Shown here: piece by piece, positions 15,204 to 22,890 of the stretch | Numbering within the stretch: the stretch's first letter is position 1 | Layout: every line of letters begins with the position of its first letter | Source: Thalassorhabdomicrobium marinisediminis | GTDB taxonomy: Bacteria > Pseudomonadota > Alphaproteobacteria > Rhodobacterales > Rhodobacteraceae | Length of the DNA stretch: 32,207 nt | Direction: 5' to 3' | Assembly (NCBI RefSeq): GCF_003072065.1 | Contig: NZ_QCYG01000014.1 | Location: forward strand, 1-32,207 | Program-made: the position numbers and the translations under genes | Notes under the pieces: model-generated | Seen by the model: only the letters and a program-made list of their open reading frames with translations | The model's database searches: none | What the model was told of the DNA's origin: nothing

Positions 15204-16562
15204 TCAGCGATCCGGCGTCAGAATGACCCGTTGCAGACCTTGCCAACAGGCCTCGACCGCCGTGCGCAGCGGCGCATAGACCGCCCGTGGCAGCGCCCTT
15301 GGCGCTATGTCGTAGAGCTGGCCGTCATGGGCGCGGGCCAGGTCTTCGGGCGGGGCGGCCCGTTTCGCCCTCCCCCGCACATCGGCCCAGACATCAGGCA
15401 TCGCATCGGGCAGCACATGGGTGCCGAACCGTGCCCGCAAACGGGCCTCTTGCGTCCGGGTCCGCACCTGGGCGCCGACGGGCAGCAGATGTACGCCTTG
15501 CCAGTCCAAGGTCATCGCCGGTTTGCCCAATGCGCGCGCCGTGCGACTTTCGCGGGTCTGGATGTCCGTCAGCCCCGCCGCCAGCGCCCGCAGACCCCGC
15601 GCCACATCTTCATGGTCCTCTGCGTCTCGTCCGCCGTCGCCCGCGGTCGCCCTGTCGCGCTCCTGCCCCGGCTCGAGGTCCGCGGGGGTCATCCGCCACA
15701 GAGGCACCGGCAGCACCAGAACATCCGAAGAGGCCGCGACCGCCAGCGTCAGCGGCCCCACATCGGCGCCGGTGTCACAGAAGATCACATCGTATTGCGC
15801 GGCCAGCCCGTCGCGGTGGATCAGGTCGTAGAGCGCGCGCCAGGGGTTCCAGCTGCGCGCCGTGCCCTGCCACTGTCCCAGCTTCAGATCCGCCAGCGCG
15901 AGCGAGGCCGGCGCGGCGATCAGATCCAGCCCCGGCCAGCGCCCCGGCCGGATCACGTCCGGGGCCGACAGCCCCACCGCCCTGGAAATCGCCTCCTCCA
16001 TCGGCAGCGGCGTCTCCCCTTGATCCAGCCGCAGCTGGTTGGCGCGCAGCAGATGGCCGCCATAGGAGCGCGCAATCAGCGGCAGAACCCCGAAGGGCTC
16101 CCCGTCGCTCTCTTCGAGCCCTGACAAAAGCCGGCTGGTTCCGGCGGCCGGATCCGCGTCGATCACCAGCACCCGCCAGCCATCTAATGCTGCCGCCGTG
16201 GCCAGATGCGCCACCGTGGACGTGCGCCCTGCCCCGCGGGCCGTCTGCACCAGTGACACGATCGGCGCGCGCTTAGGGCGCGGGCGTGGACCCTGCCGGC
16301 CTTCGGTGTCGAAATGGTGCCGCAAAGTCGCGACCTCTTGTGGGGTGAAAACCCGCGTGGCATTGGCCGCGTTCTGCCCGGATAGGGGGCGGCCCTGCGG
16401 CAGGTTCGGGACCTCTTTCAGCACCCGTCGGAAGTGCCCGACGGACATCGGACGCACAAACTGGGTGAACTCCCAGATTGTCATATCGCGTAAGGGCGCG
16501 GGCGACGCAGTCTGCGCATCAGCTCCGGCGATATTGGTCAGCTGGTCGGGAAATACGGGCAT
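15204..16562 (-). CDS. ParA-like protein with a degenerate P-loop
   Basis: This 452-residue protein resembles the plasmid ParA at 19909-21225 in layout: an N-terminal helix-turn-helix-like part (TIWEFTQFVRPMSVGHFRRVLKEVPNLPQG, about 28-57; compare SIWEISQFMFGIPADTLRKKLAEDPSLPQG) and a C-terminal ATPase-like domain. The Walker A of true ParA, KGGVGKT, is here ARGAGRTST (about 108-116), so the signature Lys is lost and the ATP-binding Lys is Arg113. The following LATAAALDGWRVLVIDADPAAGTS is still clear. No ParB gene follows. It diverges from repA across the origin region, so it may act as a repressor or copy-control protein, not an ATP-driven partition motor. That is inference. The ATG at 16562 has no clear ribosome site. 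Confidence 0.8.
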   Translation of the reverse strand: MPVFPDQLTNIAGADAQTASPAPLRDMTIWEFTQFVRPMSVGHFRRVLKEVPNLPQGRPLSGQNAANATRVFTPQEVATLRHHFDTEGRQGPRPRPKRAPIVSLVQTARGAGRTSTVAHLATAAALDGWRVLVIDADPAAGTSRLLSGLEESDGEPFGVLPLIARSYGGHLLRANQLRLDQGETPLPMEEAISRAVGLSAPDVIRPGRWPGLDLIAAPASLALADLKLGQWQGTARSWNPWRALYDLIHRDGLAAQYDVIFCDTGADVGPLTLAVAASSDVLVLPVPLWRMTPADLEPGQERDRATAGDGGRDAEDHEDVARGLRALAAGLTDIQTRESRTARALGKPAMTLDWQGVHLLPVGAQVRTRTQEARLRARFGTHVLPDAMPDVWADVRGRAKRAAPPEDLARAHDGQLYDIAPRALPRAVYAPLRTAVEACWQGLQRVILTPDR

Positions 16563-17030
16563 TGAAAATAGCGACCTTTTTCTATGTTCGCACTTTATGA
16601 TACCTTAACCAAATTATGCTAACATGGGCAAGAAAATTGGGTTCTTTCTTGGAAAATTCCCGTGTTTTTCTCTGCCCTGGTGGCTGCCTGAAGCTGCCAT
16701 TTGTTCTTGCAGATCTCGGAACCTGTTAAATTTGAGTTAGATCTTTGTTACGGCGGGCCAACAGGATCACTTATAGCCACATTCTTCTGATTCTTCAGCC
16801 TCTTACATGAAACGTCTCTTATCTGACCCGACTCTGAAACCCCGATAGGGTGACTCTGATCCCCCGAAGCTCCGACTCCGAAACCCCGATCCGGGTCCGC
16901 GCTACCGTAGACCTTTATTCACAGCCTCCTTACTCTGGGTGTCAGTGAAACCCCGAAGACAGACTGGCAGGGCCTCGGCCCGAAGCCGGCAGCCCGAACC
17001 ACCGGGCCGGGAGTGAGGCGGACGGGACAG
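16563..17030. other. Putative origin of replication region
   Basis: The gap between the divergent ParA-like and repA genes contains an AT-rich half (about 16565-16760, with several A/T runs, suited to strand opening) and then the 22-bp-spaced iterons at 16830-16960. This is the layout of iteron-controlled plasmid origins next to their initiator gene. No gene is visible inside. Promoters for both flanking genes must also lie here but I cannot pick them with confidence. Confidence 0.65.
16830..16960 (+). repeat. Iterons with TGAAACCCCGA core, 22-bp spacing
   Basis: GACTCTGAAACCCCGATAG starts at 16830, GACTCTGATCCCCCGAAGC at 16852 and GACTCCGAAACCCCGATCC at 16874, exactly 22 bp apart. A fourth core, TGAAACCCCGA, at 16946 lies 111 bp from the first core, near five 22-bp periods. 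Direct repeats on one strand at two helical turns, just before the initiator gene, are the standard binding sites of RepA-type initiators. Confidence 0.75.
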
Positions 17031-18089
17031 ATGACCACAGCACCCATGGGACGTGCGGCTAGACCCGCAGAGATCGCACAGGCGCGCGAGGCGCCGGACT
17101 TTTTTGTCTGCGACATCTGGGGGGCCTTGCCCAAGGATGATCTGGCGAGCATGGAGCACCCCTTGTTCTCGCTCTCCACCCGCCCTGATCGCGCGATCCT
17201 GAGCTACGAGCACAATGGCGCCACGATCGAGGTCGTTCCGTCGGTCAAGGGCCGGGCGACGATCCATGACAAGGACATCCTGATCTATTGCATCAGCCAG
17301 ATCCTCGCCGCCCTCAACACCGGGCGGGCGGTGTCGCGCACCCTGCATCTGACCGCCCATGATCTGCTTTTGGCGACGGGGCGCGAGACGTCGGGTGACG
17401 CCTATCGGCGGTTGCGCGACGCCTTCGAGCGCCTGGCGGGCACCCGCATCACCACCAACATCACCACCGGCACGCTGGAGACGACCCGCGGTTTCGGCCT
17501 TATCGAAAGCTGGGAAATCGTGCGTCAGACACCGCCGGGGCAGCGTGGCGGCGGGCGAATGATCCGGGTCTGCGTCACCTTGAGCGAATGGCTCTACCGC
17601 GCCGCCTGTGCCAAGTCCGTCTTGACCCTGAACAAAGACTATTTCACCCTCAGGCGCCCCTTGGAGCGGCGTCTTTATGAGCTGGCGCGCAAACATTGCG
17701 GACGTCAGGCGGAATGGCGCATCTCGCTTGAGACTTTGCTCAAGAAGTCCGGATCGACCAGCCCGCGGCGGGTGTTTCGCGCGATGGTTCGGGACATCAT
17801 CGCACAAGACAACATCCCCGACTACGACCTGCATCTGGATGCCGCGGACATGCTGCGCGTCACCCCGCGCGCGGTGGTGCTGGAGCCGTTCGAGACCCCC
17901 CTGCTCTCCCCCGATACGCTGGACGAGGCCCGCCTGCTCGCCCCGGGTGAAGACGTCTATGCGCTGCAAGAGGAATGGCACCAGTTCTGGCACCGCTCCG
18001 GCCGCCCTGCCCTGCGCGCGCCCGACAAGGCGTTTCTGGGCTGGCTGGCCAAACGCACCGCACCGGCGTCGAACCTTATCCGCGGATAA
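17031..18089 (+). CDS. repA: Plasmid replication initiator RepA (RPA family)
   Basis: The roughly 352-residue protein belongs to the alphaproteobacterial RepA/RPA initiator group. Recognisable parts are DFFVCDIWGALPKDDLASMEHPLFSLSTRPD near the N terminus, RATIHDKDILIYCISQI, LTAHDLLLATGRETSGDAYRRLRDAFERLAGTRITTNI (about 110-147) and LTLNKDYFTLRRPLERRLYELARKHCG. These would form winged-helix DNA-binding domains that bind the iterons and recruit the host replisome. I start it at the ATG at 17031. A GTG at 17013 is in frame, but its GGAG lies too close; neither has an ideal ribosome site. It is divergent from a ParA-like gene and followed directly by rfbC, so its transcription may run into the rhamnose genes. 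Confidence 0.92.
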   Translation: MTTAPMGRAARPAEIAQAREAPDFFVCDIWGALPKDDLASMEHPLFSLSTRPDRAILSYEHNGATIEVVPSVKGRATIHDKDILIYCISQILAALNTGRAVSRTLHLTAHDLLLATGRETSGDAYRRLRDAFERLAGTRITTNITTGTLETTRGFGLIESWEIVRQTPPGQRGGGRMIRVCVTLSEWLYRAACAKSVLTLNKDYFTLRRPLERRLYELARKHCGRQAEWRISLETLLKKSGSTSPRRVFRAMVRDIIAQDNIPDYDLHLDAADMLRVTPRAVVLEPFETPLLSPDTLDEARLLAPGEDVYALQEEWHQFWHRSGRPALRAPDKAFLGWLAKRTAPASNLIRG

Positions 18090-18192
18090 GGTCTGGCCTG
18101 TCGCTTGTCGTCTCGCGCCCGAGAGGCTGGTCCCGTGACACATCCGGCAGGGATTGTTACAGGGGTCTTTCATCGTAGTGAATGGATTAAAC

Positions 18193-18759
18193 ATGCACCT
18201 GGAACCTACCCTTCTGCCCGACGTCATCATCTTGACCCCTGCCCGCTTTGGCGATCATCGGGGGTTCTTTTCAGAAAGCTGGTCACGTCGGGCAATGGCT
18301 GAGCATGGGTTGGATCTGGACTTTGTGCAGGACAACCATTCGCTCTCGGCCGCCGCCGGCACCGTGCGTGGTCTGCATTTCCAGACACCGCCCCATGCCC
18401 AGGACAAGCTGGTGCGCTGTGGACGCGGGGCCTTGTTGGATGTGGCCGTAGACATCCGCCACGGCTCCCCAACCTTCGGGCGGCACGTGGCCGTTGAACT
18501 CTCTGCGGAAAACGGGCGTCAGTTGCTGGTGCCCAAGGGCTTTGCCCATGGCTTCGTGACCCTCCAGCCCGAGACGGAAATCATCTACAAATGCACCGAC
18601 TACTATGCGCCGGACTGTGATGCGGGCCTGCGTTGGAACGATCCGGCCCTCGGCATCGAATGGGGCCTGTCCGCACTGGATGCAATTCTGAGCGACAAGG
18701 ATCAAACGGCCCCGCTACTGGCCGATCTGCCGGTCTATTTCACCTATGCCGCTCAATAA
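18193..18759 (+). CDS. rfbC: dTDP-4-dehydrorhamnose 3,5-epimerase
   Basis: RfbC epimerises dTDP-4-keto-6-deoxyglucose at C3 and C5, the third step to dTDP-rhamnose. The 188-residue cupin protein shows RFGDHRGFFSESW (18-30), QDNHSLS (46-52), GTVRGLHFQ with catalytic His62, and VPKGFAHGF (113-121), all in normal order and length. Starting at the ATG at 18193 gives MHLEPTLLPDVIILTPARFG, the expected N terminus; upstream in-frame GTG and TTG codons are less likely. It follows repA by about 100 bp and precedes rfbB by 18 bp, so rfbC and rfbB are co-transcribed. Confidence 0.96.
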   Translation: MHLEPTLLPDVIILTPARFGDHRGFFSESWSRRAMAEHGLDLDFVQDNHSLSAAAGTVRGLHFQTPPHAQDKLVRCGRGALLDVAVDIRHGSPTFGRHVAVELSAENGRQLLVPKGFAHGFVTLQPETEIIYKCTDYYAPDCDAGLRWNDPALGIEWGLSALDAILSDKDQTAPLLADLPVYFTYAAQ

Positions 18760-18777
18760 CCGAAAAGGGGTCAATTC

Positions 18778-19815
18778 ATGAAAGTTCTCGTCACCGGCGG
18801 GGCCGGTTTTATCGGCTCGGCCGTCGTGCGTCACGCCATCGCGCAAGGACACAGTGTGGTGAATCTGGATGTTCTGACCTATGCCGCCTGCCTCACCAAC
18901 GTTGCCTCTGTAGCAGGCAGTCCGGCCTATGCCTTCGAGCAGGTAGACATCCGCGACCGCGCAGAACTCGACCGGGTGTTCGCCGCCCACCAGCCTGATG
19001 CGGTGATGCATCTGGCCGCCGAAAGCCATGTGGACCGTTCGATCGACGGTCCGGGCGATTTCATCGAGACGAACATCACCGGGACTTACCACCTGCTTGA
19101 GGCCGCTCGCGCCTATTGGTTGGCCTGCGATCGTTTCGAGGGGTTCCGGTTTCATCATATCTCCACCGATGAGGTTTTCGGCACATTGGGCGATACGGGA
19201 CAGTTCACCGAGAGCACGCCCTATGACCCCCGCTCGCCCTATTCTGCCTCCAAAGCCGCGAGTGACCACCTCGTTCGCGCCTGGTCTGAGACCTATGGCC
19301 TGCCGGTTGTCATGACCAACTGCTCCAACAACTACGGCCCCTTCCATTTTCCTGAAAAGCTCGTGCCAGTGGTGATCCTGCGCGCCCTCGCCGGAGAGCC
19401 CATTCCGGTTTACGGCGAGGGGCTCAACGTGCGCGACTGGCTCTATGTCGAGGACCACGCGGATGCGCTTTTGACCGTCCTAGAAAAGGGAGAGCTTGGC
19501 CGCTCATACAACATCGGCGGCGAGAACGAGGCGCGCAACATCGACCTTGTGAAGATGATCTGCGAGATCCTCGACGTCAAGCGCCCACAAGAGACCCCTT
19601 ATGCCGATCTGATCACCTATGTCGCCGACCGTCCGGGGCATGATTTGCGCTATGCCATCGACCCCACCCGGATCGCCACCGAACTGGGCTGGCGGCCGTC
19701 GGTGACATTGGAGCAGGGGTTGGAGAAGACCGTGCAATGGTATCTCGACAACGAAGACTGGTGGCGCCCCCTGCAAAATCGGGCTGGTGTCGGGACGCGG
19801 CTGGGGACCGGTTAA
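18778..19815 (+). CDS. rfbB: dTDP-glucose 4,6-dehydratase
   Basis: RfbB converts dTDP-glucose to dTDP-4-keto-6-deoxyglucose, the second step of the rhamnose pathway. The 345-residue extended SDR has GGAGFIG (7-13), [13 protein letters not shown] (68-80), the catalytic STDEVFG (129-135, Asp131-Glu132) and Tyr155-SAS-Lys159, then [15 protein letters not shown] and [17 protein letters not shown]. The ATG at 18778 has GGGG six to ten bases upstream. It is translationally close to rfbC. In many bacteria rfbA or rfbD would follow, but here a parAB operon comes next and rfbA lies 3.1 kb away, so the rhamnose cluster is interrupted. Confidence 0.97.
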   Translation: MKVLVTGGAGFIGSAVVRHAIAQGHSVVNLDVLTYAACLTNVASVAGSPAYAFEQVDIRDRAELDRVFAAHQPDAVMHLAAESHVDRSIDGPGDFIETNITGTYHLLEAARAYWLACDRFEGFRFHHISTDEVFGTLGDTGQFTESTPYDPRSPYSASKAASDHLVRAWSETYGLPVVMTNCSNNYGPFHFPEKLVPVVILRALAGEPIPVYGEGLNVRDWLYVEDHADALLTVLEKGELGRSYNIGGENEARNIDLVKMICEILDVKRPQETPYADLITYVADRPGHDLRYAIDPTRIATELGWRPSVTLEQGLEKTVQWYLDNEDWWRPLQNRAGVGTRLGTG

Positions 19816-19842
19816 GGAAAGAAGGCTACCCGCCCAGTCAAA

Positions 19843-19900
19843 ATCCTGCTATCCCTGCTGCGGGTCGGATTAACGCGACCATCGAGGCGAATAGCAGGAT
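19843..19900. promoter_or_regulatory. 10-bp inverted repeat upstream of parA
   Basis: ATCCTGCTAT (19843-19852) and ATAGCAGGAT (19891-19900) are exact reverse complements with a 38-bp spacer, ending eight bases before the parA start. A further CCTGCTG partial copy follows the left arm. ParA proteins with an N-terminal helix-turn-helix often repress their own operon, so this is a plausible ParA operator. Confidence 0.5.
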
Positions 19901-19908
19901 AAGGCAAA

Positions 19909-21225
19909 ATGCGGGATCACTCCGACCTTCAACAATTAAACGAAACCTCTCTTGTGCAGCAGTCAGCTGTGCGACGGGCGACCTTTTCACCGTCGGAGGT
20001 CAAGGCGCTGCGGCCCTTCTCGATATGGGAAATTAGCCAGTTCATGTTCGGCATCCCGGCGGATACCTTGCGCAAGAAATTGGCTGAGGACCCCTCTCTT
20101 CCCCAAGGAGAGGTTGAAGACGATGGCCGCCAACGCTGGTTCTCACTAGATGAAATTAACACCTTACGACGGAGGTTGCGGTTTCGGGGCAAACAGCTTT
20201 TGCCACAACGTCCCAAGGGCCGTGCGATGCGCGTGGCGGTTAGCAACTTCAAGGGCGGCGTTGGCAAGACCGTTGTAGCGCAACATCTGGCCCACGCATC
20301 AGCCCTCGACGGCTACCGCGTGCTTTGCATTGATTTTGACCCACAGGCGACGCTCACCCACTCCATGGGCTTGCATGAGGTCAATGACTGGCAGACCGTC
20401 TGGGGCATTATGTGTCGTGATCTGTGCCGCGAGGCGGATCGAATCGCCGATAATTATGACGACCCCGCGGACTGCCCCTACCCCAATGCCAGCCAGTTGC
20501 CGCAGGACGTGCAAAGCATTGGCGCGCAGCGGTTTCAGGATTTCATCCAGCCGACTTGTTGGCCTAGCATCGACATCATCCCCTCCTGCGCCAATGCGGC
20601 TTTTGTCGAGTTCGCGTCAGCCCAATACCGTGCATTGCACAAAGCCTGGACCTTCTTCGGCTGCGTGTCGCGTTACCTCGAAGAGTTACCCGACGATCAA
20701 TACGATATCATTATTTTCGATTGCCCGCCTGCCATCGGGTATCAATCTCTAAACGCGGCGTTTGCAGCAGATATCCTCTATGTGCCGTCGGGGCCTGGCT
20801 ATTGGGAGTACGACAGCACAACCTCGTTTCTGGGGCAGTTGGGGGACGCTTTGGCTGATATTGCCGACGGTTTTGCAGGTTTGGCAACTGATGCTGGCCT
20901 AACGCTCCCGAAAGAGTTGCACGACATACGCTTGGTGATGACGCGCTATGAGGCGCACAACCCCTTGCACGAGGCAATGATGCAGGCTTTCCGCAATGTG
21001 TTTGGCGACGACGTTTGTGAAAACCCGATCGAGATGACCCGTGCGGTCGAGCAGTCGGGCCGGTTTCAGATGTCGATTTATGAGCAGGACTATCGTCACA
21101 TGACCCGCGAGACGTGGAAGCGCGCGAGGCAAAGCTTTGATCGCGCCTATGAGGAATTCAAACAGACCGTGCTCGCCGCATGGGAGGTTGAGGCAAGCAA
21201 ATCAGCCCAAAAGGATGTCGCATGA
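19909..21225 (+). CDS. parA: Plasmid partition ATPase ParA
   Basis: The 438-residue protein has an N-terminal DNA-binding part (RPFSIWEISQFMFGIPADTLRKKL, about 35-58; RWFSLDEINTLRRRLRF, 76-92) and a MinD/ParA ATPase domain. Walker A is KGGVGKT (115-121), followed by LDGYRVLCIDFDPQATLTHSMGL; the later YDIIIFDCPPAIGYQSL carries the Walker B-like Asp. All catalytic residues are present, unlike the ParA-like protein at 15204-16562. It drives segregation of ParB-parS complexes to daughter cells over the nucleoid. The ATG at 19909 has only a weak ribosome site. parB starts inside its stop codon, so the two are translationally coupled. Codon use looks more A/T-tolerant than in rfbCB next door, suggesting a separate origin. 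Confidence 0.95.
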   Translation: MRDHSDLQQLNETSLVQQSAVRRATFSPSEVKALRPFSIWEISQFMFGIPADTLRKKLAEDPSLPQGEVEDDGRQRWFSLDEINTLRRRLRFRGKQLLPQRPKGRAMRVAVSNFKGGVGKTVVAQHLAHASALDGYRVLCIDFDPQATLTHSMGLHEVNDWQTVWGIMCRDLCREADRIADNYDDPADCPYPNASQLPQDVQSIGAQRFQDFIQPTCWPSIDIIPSCANAAFVEFASAQYRALHKAWTFFGCVSRYLEELPDDQYDIIIFDCPPAIGYQSLNAAFAADILYVPSGPGYWEYDSTTSFLGQLGDALADIADGFAGLATDAGLTLPKELHDIRLVMTRYEAHNPLHEAMMQAFRNVFGDDVCENPIEMTRAVEQSGRFQMSIYEQDYRHMTRETWKRARQSFDRAYEEFKQTVLAAWEVEASKSAQKDVA

Positions 21226-22274
21226 GCACCCGTAATAAATTTGGCTTTGGTCCACTCGACGCTACTACGACGCCCTTAAAAACAAACTCCAAGCGCAACC
21301 GAAGCGTTGGCCCGATGGGAGCCGCCGTGCGTGAGACCGCTGGGAGTTTGCAGGACAGCACTGGCGCTCTAGCCGAACAGCGACGCAAGAACGCGGCCGA
21401 CGCGAAGGCCTTTGCCAGTGCGCGTGAAAGCGGGTTGGTGCTGGAACGGGTGCCATTGAGCGAGATCAACGCCAATGATTTGCCGCGCGATCGCCTTGAC
21501 CTCGAAAGTGTCGCCGCGTCAGACGAGATGGAAGAACTCAAGGCTTCCATCCGGAGTCGCGGACAGCGCGAACCGGTTGAGTTGTATCGTGACTCGAGAG
21601 GGCATTTTCAAATCAAGAAAGGCTGGCGCCGCTTCACAGCGTTGAGCCAACTTTTGGCTGAAACCGGCGACACAGAAGCGTATGGCCAGATCGTCGCCCG
21701 TGTCGAAGCAGAGGGGGCGGACGACCGTATGGCGCGCTACGTCGATATGGTCGAAGAGAATGTCATCCGAGAGGATTTAAGCTTTGCGGAAATGGCCATG
21801 GTGGCAATTTCTGCTTCGCGGGATGGTGCAATCGAAGGGGCTGATCCCGAGGATCTCGTGCCGCGGCTCTACGCATCGTTACACAAGATGAAACGCTCCT
21901 ACATCAAAAGCTTTGTCCTGCTGCTGAAGGCCTATGGGCCAGACCTGAAATTCCCCAAGGCGATTCCACGTAATTTGGGTGTCGAAGTGGTACGCAAGGG
22001 TGGGGGGGTGCCGTCGAACGACTTGCGTCGAGCCCTCAAAGCGGCTGAGACCCCAGAAGCGCAAAATGCTGCGCTATCTGCGTATGCTTCACAGAGTACC
22101 GAACCAACGACGCCGGCCCGAAAGCAACCGCGAAGCCTGCAAGTCGGCTCACTCAAAGTCGAGGCACGCAAGGGGCGGATAACCCTTTCAGGAAAAATCG
22201 ACTACAGAGCGTATTCAGACGCGGACCTGACTAAGGCCATTGAAGCTTTCGCGGCCGCGTTGAAAAATGGATGA
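21222..22274 (+). CDS. parB: Plasmid partition protein ParB
   Basis: The 350-residue centromere-binding protein overlaps parA by ATGA. It has a basic N-terminal stretch and LVLERVPLSEINANDLPRDRLDLE. The ParB/Srx-like nuclease-fold region follows: EMEELKASIRSRGQREPVELYRDSRGHFQIKKGWRRFTAL, about 105-145. Next come VDMVEENVIREDLSFAEMAMVAI, which corresponds to the conserved box ahead of the helix-turn-helix, and a C-terminal dimerisation part (AYSDADLTKAIEAFAAALKNG). It resembles the RepB-type ParB proteins of alphaproteobacterial plasmids. Two near-palindromes that fit parS start four bases after its stop. Confidence 0.93.
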   Translation: MSTRNKFGFGPLDATTTPLKTNSKRNRSVGPMGAAVRETAGSLQDSTGALAEQRRKNAADAKAFASARESGLVLERVPLSEINANDLPRDRLDLESVAASDEMEELKASIRSRGQREPVELYRDSRGHFQIKKGWRRFTALSQLLAETGDTEAYGQIVARVEAEGADDRMARYVDMVEENVIREDLSFAEMAMVAISASRDGAIEGADPEDLVPRLYASLHKMKRSYIKSFVLLLKAYGPDLKFPKAIPRNLGVEVVRKGGGVPSNDLRRALKAAETPEAQNAALSAYASQSTEPTTPARKQPRSLQVGSLKVEARKGRITLSGKIDYRAYSDADLTKAIEAFAAALKNG

Positions 22275-22277
22275 GTG

Positions 22278-22323
22278 GTAACCCACGGGTTACGTAAACC
22301 AGACTGGGTAGCCCGTGGGTTAC
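22278..22323. promoter_or_regulatory. Candidate parS centromere: two 16-bp near-palindromes
   Basis: GTAACCCACGGGTTAC (22278-22293) and GTAGCCCGTGGGTTAC (22308-22323) each have 7-bp arms around a 2-bp centre, spaced exactly 30 bp. The second has one arm mismatch. Between them GGGTTACGTAAACC gives a further partial dyad. Two copies of the same palindrome immediately behind parB are the classic position for its binding sites. Confidence 0.75.
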
Positions 22324-22890
22324 TGACGACCAGAGCACCTACGGCTACCGACTTGCGCCGGAACAGTGATGAATCTCCGATGGGGCGGACTGCTTTGACG
22401 CCCCTCTCAGTGAGATGAGGCTCCCAAGACAATGATAGTAGGCGGGTAACGTTCAAAGCCCAGTGTCTGGGCGTAATTAGTTCCCCGATATGTAGGCGAT
22501 GTTAAAGTGGTCTAGGTGGTGCGGTCTATGTAACAGCATAGAGCACTTTGGTATCCCGGTGCCGCAACGGATCAGGCGGGTATTCATAGTAGATGCTTCA
22601 CGGCGGGGCAGGGTGCCCTTGATTATGTTGTCCTTCTGGCGTTTTCGTCGTTGATGGGATGGAGACACCGGTAACAAAGGCTCATGCTTTATAAATGAAA
22701 ACTAGTAGCCTGCCAGGGCTTTCGGCGAAAGATGCTTTTTACTCAAACAGGTATTTGACCCTTCGCCATGATGAAGAATGATGAGGTAAAGGTGACATTA
22801 TCTTGAGGTTGATCGTCATCTGTGACAACCACCGCGTCACGATAGGGCTGCTCAACTTCAGGTGCTGTGCCCGTAGAGAGGAATCCTAAG
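22324..22890. other. Non-coding gap between parS and rfbA
   Basis: About 560 bp with no gene I can support: the open frames here are short, lack family signatures and have no convincing start. Features seen are a GGGTAACG half-site resembling the parS arm near 22454 and a GTGAC/GTCAC dyad with a 9-bp spacer at about 22821-22839, some 50 bp ahead of rfbA. The size and lack of coding fit a junction left by rearrangement plus the rfbA promoter. Confidence 0.5.

Noticed and set aside
15168-16276. Long plus-strand open frames (318 and 329 residues) opposite the ParA-like gene
   Set aside because: High-GC shadows rich in Arg, Pro and Ala without domain signatures. The minus-strand frame shows clear ParA homology.
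16801-16960. CRISPR-like array
   Set aside because: The repeats are direct, 22-bp spaced and imperfect with no true spacers. They fit iterons next to repA.
16902-18230. 442-residue minus-strand open frame opposite repA
   Set aside because: Covers repA exactly and shows only Gly/Arg/Gln-rich shadow sequence. RepA on the plus strand is unmistakable.
22477-22677. 66-residue minus-strand open frame between parS and rfbA
   Set aside because: No family signature, no good start and no neighbour on that strand; treated as non-coding.
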